Assembly: GCA_005883235.1 (NCBI GenBank) | Contig: VAYE01000064.1 | Location: 1-9,545, forward strand | Source: Actinomycetota bacterium | Lineage (GTDB): Bacteria > Actinomycetota > Thermoleophilia > Gaiellales > Gaiellaceae | Direction: 5' to 3' | Length of the DNA: 9,545 nucleotides | Part shown: positions 6,104 through 9,545 of the stretch, piece by piece | Layout of the letters: each line of letters starts with the position of its first letter | Position numbering within the stretch: the first letter of the stretch is position 1 | The notes under the pieces: generated by a model | The model's input: the letters and a program-made list of their open reading frames with translations, nothing else | Database searches by the model: none | Told to the model about the DNA's origin: nothing | Position numbers and translations under genes: made by a program

Positions 6104-7080
6104 GGGCGCTCGGCGAGCCGCGGGAGCTCGAGCCGGGCCTCGTCGAGGACGACGCCCTCGGCGTCGCGCAGGATGTACAGCGGCCGCCCCTTCACCTCCT
6201 CGTAGATGCGGCCGACGTAGATCCCCATCGTCCCGGTGACGATCAGCTGCACCCCCCCGAGGAACGACACCACGACGACGATCGAGGCCCAGCCGGGGAC
6301 GGCGCCGACGCGTGCGATTCGCAGCGCGATCGCGACGATGCCGAGCACGAACGACGTGATCGAGACGACGAAGCCGAGCATCATCGTCGCGCGCAAGGGC
6401 AGGTCGGAGAACCCCACGAGCCCGTCCGTCGCGAGCTTGATCAGCTTGCGCAGCGGGTACTTCGTGCGGCCGGCGAAGCGGGCGTCGCGCCGGTAGGGCA
6501 CGCCGATCTGCTTGAAGCCGATCCACGCGAAGAGCCCGCGGACGTAGCGGTTCGACTCGCGCATACGGCGGAACTGCTCGAGCGCACGCCGGTCGACGAG
6601 CCTGAAGTCGCCCGCGTCCGGCGGGATCTCGACGTTGACGAGGCGGCGCAGGATCCGGTAGAAGAGCGCGATCGCCGTCCGTCGCCAGAGCGGCTCGGCG
6701 CGCCGGTCCTGGCGGATCGCGTAGACGACTTCGTAGCCCTCGCGCCACCGGGCGATGAGTTCCGGCGCCAGCTCGGGCGGGTCCTGCAGGTCGCCGTCCA
6801 TGATCACGACGGCGTCGCCGCCCGCGTAGTCGAGCCCGGCCGTGATCGCGAGCTGGTGGCCGAAGTTGCGCGAAAAGCGGAGGACCTTGAAGCGCTCGTC
6901 ACGGCGGTTCAGATCGACGAGGAGCTCGTAGCTGCGGTCGGTCGACCCGTCGTCGACGAGGATCGCCTCTGCCTCGCCGTCCAGACCGTCCATCACGTAG
7001 GTGAGCCGCCGGGCGAGCTCGGGCAGCGTCTCCTCCTCGTTGTAGATCGGGATGACGAACGAGTAGCGCGGTCGGTCCAT
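6100..7080 (-). CDS. GtrB/DPM1-like polyprenyl-phosphate glycosyltransferase (GT2)
   Basis: A 326-residue enzyme expected to transfer a sugar from an NDP-sugar to undecaprenyl phosphate on the cytoplasmic face. The GT2 fold starts at SFVIPIYNEEETLPEL (7-22). Donor-site motifs are DDGSTD (43-48), RNFGHQLAITAGLDYA (71-86) and the metal-binding D95-G-D97 in MDGDLQDPPEL. The acceptor-side helix segment FAGRTKYPLRKLIK precedes two C-terminal membrane helices, then the family-typical IYVGRIYEEVKGRPLYILRD tail. Length and the two-helix end match GtrB/ArnC-type proteins rather than soluble GT2 enzymes. ATG 7080 is at the correct N-terminus. It leads a three-gene minus-strand unit with the methyltransferase (TTGA overlap) and the GT-C enzyme, a natural consumer of its product. 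No GtrA-type flippase is adjacent. Confidence 0.93.
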   Translation of the reverse strand: MDRPRYSFVIPIYNEEETLPELARRLTYVMDGLDGEAEAILVDDGSTDRSYELLVDLNRRDERFKVLRFSRNFGHQLAITAGLDYAGGDAVVIMDGDLQDPPELAPELIARWREGYEVVYAIRQDRRAEPLWRRTAIALFYRILRRLVNVEIPPDAGDFRLVDRRALEQFRRMRESNRYVRGLFAWIGFKQIGVPYRRDARFAGRTKYPLRKLIKLATDGLVGFSDLPLRATMMLGFVVSITSFVLGIVAIALRIARVGAVPGWASIVVVVSFLGGVQLIVTGTMGIYVGRIYEEVKGRPLYILRDAEGVVLDEARLELPRLAERP

Positions 7081-7127
7081 GCGGCGAGGCCGATCGTAGT
7101 CGAGCCCTCAGCGGGAGCGGAACGGGC
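7081..7127. promoter_or_regulatory. Divergent intergenic region between the two GT2 genes
   Basis: These 47 bases separate divergently transcribed genes, so both promoters must lie here or inside the neighbouring coding regions. On the plus strand a purine-rich GGGAGCGGAA (7113-7122) precedes ATG 7128 and can serve as its ribosome binding site. On the minus strand TACGAT (7098-7093) resembles an actinobacterial -10 box but would leave a very short leader and lacks a convincing -35. No strong operator palindrome is visible. Promoter placement is weak inference. Confidence 0.3.
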
Positions 7128-8243
7128 ATGATCGGCGTCGTGATCGCGAAGTCACTGTTCTGGGGGTCTTTGGGCGCGTTGGCGTGGACCCACGTCGGGT
7201 ACCCGGCAGCGGCCGCGCTGGCCGCGCGGATGGGTGGGCGGCCGGTGCGAAAGGGCGGCGGCACGCCGCGGGTCAGCGTCGTCGTCGCCGCGCACGACGA
7301 GCAGGCCGTGATCGAGCGGCGGCTCGAGAACCTGCTCGGGCTCGACTACCCGGAGGAGCTCGTCGAGATCCTCGTCGCCTCGGATGCCTCGACGGACGGC
7401 ACGGACGAGCTGGTGGAGGCCGTGGCGAACCGCGAGCCGCGGGTGCGCTTGGTGCGGGCGCCGCGCGGCGGCAAGGTGGCGGCGCAGAACCTCGCTGTGC
7501 GCGAGGCCGACGGGGAGGTGCTGGCCTTCTCCGACGCGAACGCCGTGTGGGCCGCGCCCGCGCTGCGGCGGCTCGTCCGCAACTTCGCCGATCCGGAGGT
7601 CGCGTACGTCTGCGGCCAGCTTCGGCTCGAGGAGCCCGACGGGACGAATCGCGAGGGCGCGTACTGGCGCTACGAGCTTGCGGTGCGCGAGGCGGAGTCC
7701 GCGCTCGGCTCGATCACGGGCGGCAACGGCTCGATCTACGCGGTGCGGCGCGAGGACTACGTCGAGGTCGACCCGCGCTTCGGCCACGACCTGGCCTTCC
7801 CGTACCTGATGGTGCAGCGCGGCCGGCGCGCCGTCTACGAGCCGGAGGCGATCGCCTTCGAGAAGCCCTCGCGCGACATCGAGGACGAGTACGCGCGCAA
7901 GGTGCGCATGTTCGAGCACTGCTGGCTGATCGTCGCCGAGGGCGGCATGCTGCGGGATCTCGATCCGGTCTACCTCGCAGAGATCGTCTCGCACCGGCTG
8001 CTGCGCTACGGAAGCGGGGTGCTTCACGTCGCGCTCCTGGGATCGAGCGTGGCGCTTGCGCCGCGCGGCGGCGTCTATCGAGCGGCGCTGGCGGGGCAGG
8101 TCGCCTTCCTCGCCGTGGCGGCCGCGCGGCCGGGGCTGCCGCGCTACTACACGCTCGTGACGTGGGCGACGGTGGTCGCGCTCGCGAACTACCTGCGCCG
8201 CGGCGTCCCCGCGGTGTGGGGCAAGGCGGAGGGAACCCGCTGA
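7128..8243 (+). CDS. Membrane-anchored GT2 glycosyltransferase (CESA/HAS-like fold)
   Basis: A 371-residue GT2 enzyme probably adding sugars to the glycan at the cytoplasmic membrane face. One N-terminal hydrophobic helix (about 4-33) precedes the catalytic domain, which starts at PRVSVVVAAHDEQ (47-59). Motifs in order are SDASTDGT (85-92), GGKVAAQNLAVREADGE (104-120), SDAN (125-128) with putative metal-binding D126, GGNGSIYAVRR (178-188), and HDLAFPY (200-206) with D201 as candidate general base. The position where processive synthases carry QxxRW has RKVRMFEHCW (247-256) instead, so processivity is doubtful. Two or more hydrophobic segments follow at about 288-354. ATG 7128 has a plausible purine-rich ribosome site. 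It is followed at 64 bases by the phosphoglycosyl transferase and is divergent from the GtrB-like gene. Confidence 0.9.
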   Translation: MIGVVIAKSLFWGSLGALAWTHVGYPAAAALAARMGGRPVRKGGGTPRVSVVVAAHDEQAVIERRLENLLGLDYPEELVEILVASDASTDGTDELVEAVANREPRVRLVRAPRGGKVAAQNLAVREADGEVLAFSDANAVWAAPALRRLVRNFADPEVAYVCGQLRLEEPDGTNREGAYWRYELAVREAESALGSITGGNGSIYAVRREDYVEVDPRFGHDLAFPYLMVQRGRRAVYEPEAIAFEKPSRDIEDEYARKVRMFEHCWLIVAEGGMLRDLDPVYLAEIVSHRLLRYGSGVLHVALLGSSVALAPRGGVYRAALAGQVAFLAVAAARPGLPRYYTLVTWATVVALANYLRRGVPAVWGKAEGTR

Positions 8244-8307
8244 GAGCCGTGTCCGCAGCTCGCACTGTCCCAGGGCGCCGCGCCCGCGGTCCAAGGCTGA
8301 TCGGGTC
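8244..8307 (+). other. Short spacer before the phosphoglycosyl transferase
   Basis: This 64-base gap holds a weak 5-bp hairpin, GGGCG (8273-8277) with CGCCC (8281-8285), and an AAGG (8293-8296) that may serve as a weak ribosome site for GTG 8308. No promoter is recognisable. The genes on either side could share a transcript. Confidence 0.25.
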
Positions 8308-8898
8308 GTGGCGGTGAACCGCGCCGCGGATGTCGTCGGCGGCTCGATCGGACTCGCACTGGCAAGCCCGCTCCTCGCCGCCGCCGCGCTCGCGATCAAG
8401 CTCGAGGACGGCGGCCCGGTCCTCTACCGGCAGCGGCGCGTCGGCCACCAGGGGCGCGACTTCGACCTGCTCAAGCTGCGGACGATGGTCGTCGGCGCCG
8501 AGCAGCAGGGCGCCGGCTACGCGGTCAACCGCGGCGACCCGCGCATCACGAGAACGGGCCGCGCCCTCCGCCGGCTCTCGCTCGACGAGCTGCCGCAGCT
8601 CTGGAACGTCGTCCGCGGCGACATGAGCCTGATCGGCCCGCGACCAACGCTCCGCTACCAGGTCGACGAGTACACGCCGAGGCAGCGCCGCCGCCTCGAC
8701 GTCAGGCCGGGCCTCACCGGCTGGGCCCAGGTGAACGGGCGCACGAAGCTGCCGTGGGACGAGCGCATCGAGCTCGACGTCTGGTACGTCGAGCACCGCT
8801 CCCCCTGGGTCGACCTGAAGATCCTCCTGCGGACGCCGCTCGCCCTCGTCACGGGTACCTACAAGGGCGAGACCGGCGGCTGGAAGCCGGCGTCCTAG
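8308..8898 (+). CDS. Polyprenyl-phosphate phosphoglycosyl transferase, short PglC/WcaJ-domain type
   Basis: A 196-residue monotopic phosphoglycosyl transferase. This family moves a sugar-1-phosphate from an NDP-sugar to undecaprenyl phosphate and thereby starts glycan assembly on the cytoplasmic face. The N-terminal amphipathic and re-entrant helix region RAADVVGG...ASPLLAAAALAIKLEDGGPV (5-38) is followed by YRQRRVGHQG (40-49), LLKLRTM (54-60), the catalytic dyad D93-E94 in LSLDELPQLWN (90-100), GDMSLIGPRP (104-113) and PGLTGWAQVNGR. Only the catalytic domain is present, with no N-terminal multi-helix extension as in WcaJ/WbaP, so it resembles PglC in size. GTG 8308 is the most upstream start in the frame; GTG 8314 is a close alternative. 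The TAG stop shares its bases with the convergent gene's stop. Confidence 0.93.
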   Translation: MAVNRAADVVGGSIGLALASPLLAAAALAIKLEDGGPVLYRQRRVGHQGRDFDLLKLRTMVVGAEQQGAGYAVNRGDPRITRTGRALRRLSLDELPQLWNVVRGDMSLIGPRPTLRYQVDEYTPRQRRRLDVRPGLTGWAQVNGRTKLPWDERIELDVWYVEHRSPWVDLKILLRTPLALVTGTYKGETGGWKPAS

Positions 8899-8917
8899 CA
8901 GCGCGAGAACGCCGGCT
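8885..8917. terminator. Perfect 9-bp inverted repeat over convergent stop codons
   Basis: AGCCGGCGT (8885-8893) and ACGCCGGCT (8909-8917) are exact reverse complements, separated by 15 bases. The shared CTAG stop (8895-8898) is in the loop. A GC-rich stem placed symmetrically between convergent genes is the expected form of a bidirectional terminator. No T-run follows on either strand, so it would be of the U-less type if functional. Confidence 0.5.
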
Positions 8918-9542
8918 CTCCATACGCGAGCTCGGGGAAGCGGTGGCCGAGCGCGCGGAGCCGGTAGTGCCGCGCCCGAACGAGCCGGAACGCAGTCCCG
9001 ACGACGCGAAAGAAGCGGCGGTCGACGATCACCCGCGATCGCTCCAGCTCGCCGGTCGTCGACACGACGAGGCCACCCACGCAGTCGGCACCTCCGAAGT
9101 ACGTCCCGGGCGAGATCGGGAACACGTCGTCCTGACGCGGCACCCTCATGCGGACCAGCGCGTGCCGCCGCACGGTGAAGACGCCGAGGAAGGCCGTCGA
9201 GGCACCGAGGTGGTCGGTGAACGCGATCTCGGCGCCCGGCCGGCCGTCGATCGTGGCGAGCCACACGACCCGCGGCCAGCCGGCCGTTCGAACGCCGTCG
9301 CGGTCGAGCGCCGGCGGCCGCAACGGGGCGACGAGCGGCCGCCCGCGGCCAGGGACCACCACGAGGTGCAGCGCGCAGTGGGGCGGGGCCGAGTAGACGA
9401 CGCGGACGACGACACGGTCGGGTCGCCCGTCGCCGTCAACATCTCCCACCAGACCCGAGCTGACATGTCCCTGCCGGGCCGGGTGCGCCGGGCAGGTCGG
9501 CACGACCCAGAGCACCGCTGCGATCAGGAGCGCGCCTCCCAC
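8895..9542 (-). CDS. Exported protein with DxDxDG calcium-loop-like motif (possibly N-terminally partial)
   Basis: I do not recognise a specific family. From GTG 9542 there are 215 residues, but the frame stays open to the window edge. The visible N-terminus has a hydrophobic core (ALLIAAVLWVVP, 4-15) without a basic leader, so the true start may lie outside. The hydrophobic segment and following C17 suggest a signal peptide; VPTC is a poor lipobox. The mature part begins with GDVDGDGRPDRVVV, giving D34, D36, D38, G39 and D42, the spacing of EF-hand-like loops found in FG-GAP/VCBS-type repeats. A second strand-rich stretch, WLATIDGRPGAEIAF, around 94-108 may be a degenerate repeat. Other cysteines are C56, C154 and the terminal C215. 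Convergent with the phosphoglycosyl transferase, it is probably not in the same operon, and a link to the glycan is unproven. Confidence 0.7.
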   Translation of the reverse strand: MGGALLIAAVLWVVPTCPAHPARQGHVSSGLVGDVDGDGRPDRVVVRVVYSAPPHCALHLVVVPGRGRPLVAPLRPPALDRDGVRTAGWPRVVWLATIDGRPGAEIAFTDHLGASTAFLGVFTVRRHALVRMRVPRQDDVFPISPGTYFGGADCVGGLVVSTTGELERSRVIVDRRFFRVVGTAFRLVRARHYRLRALGHRFPELAYGEPAFSRC

Positions 9543-9545
9543 GCC

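Noticed and set aside
4898..6205. 435-codon plus-strand open frame
   Set aside because: It is antisense to the methyltransferase and the GT-C gene, both with recognisable motifs.
6104..6748. Upstream extension of the methyltransferase frame
   Set aside because: It is an out-of-frame reading of the GtrB-like gene; the TTG at 6103 fits the family's N-terminus.
7152..8399. 415-codon minus-strand open frame opposite the membrane GT2
   Set aside because: Shadow of a conserved GT2 gene, with no signal or motif of its own.
7714..9264. 516-codon minus-strand open frame
   Set aside because: It spans the antisense of the GT2 and phosphoglycosyl transferase and an alternate frame of the exported protein; its composition is low-complexity and no domain is visible.
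1..9545. CRISPR arrays, tRNA or rRNA genes, insertion sequences, phage genes
   Set aside because: No regularly spaced repeats, no recognisable tRNA or rRNA sequence, and no transposase or integrase motifs in any frame examined.

Overview
The window is very GC-rich throughout, with long spurious open frames on every strand, short or absent intergenic gaps, and GTG/TTG starts beside ATG. This fits a high-GC actinobacterium, possibly of the Thermoleophilia type, but the lineage is inferred from style only. The content is a surface-glycan (exopolysaccharide or O-antigen-like) biosynthesis locus. I see no RNA gene, CRISPR array, insertion sequence, phage gene or attachment site, and no gene-free stretch over 300 bases.

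There are four transcription blocks. (1) Plus strand, 2-4075: the C-terminal part of an O-antigen ligase/polymerase-like membrane protein, a GT4 glycosyltransferase of WcaI/WbuB type, a 130-residue single-pass membrane protein of unknown family, and a second O-antigen ligase-like protein that is a clear paralogue of the first. (2) Minus strand, 7080 down to 3941: a GtrB/DPM1-like polyprenyl-phosphate GT2, a class I SAM methyltransferase, and a GT-C (PMT_2/ArnT-like) membrane glycosyltransferase. (3) Plus strand, 7128-8898: a membrane-anchored GT2 and a short PglC/WcaJ-type phosphoglycosyl transferase. (4) Minus strand, 9542 to 8895: an exported protein with a calcium-loop-like DxDxDG motif, possibly truncated by the window edge.

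A working model, by family inference: the phosphoglycosyl transferase loads the first sugar phosphate onto undecaprenyl phosphate, and the GT2 and GT4 enzymes extend the glycan. The ligase/polymerase-like proteins polymerise or transfer it outside the membrane. The GtrB-like enzyme makes a polyprenyl-phosphate sugar that the GT-C enzyme adds to the exported glycan, with the methyltransferase giving a further modification. No flippase (Wzx, GtrA or ABC type) or nucleotide-sugar gene is in the window, so the locus continues outside it.

The most unusual points are these. The second ligase has no ATG, GTG or TTG start in frame between 2240 and 2987. Two ligase paralogues have diverged in their extracytoplasmic loop. 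A 135-base tail-to-tail coding overlap occurs at 3941-4075. At 8895-8898 both convergent genes use the two strands of a single CTAG as stop codon, inside a perfect 9-bp inverted repeat.
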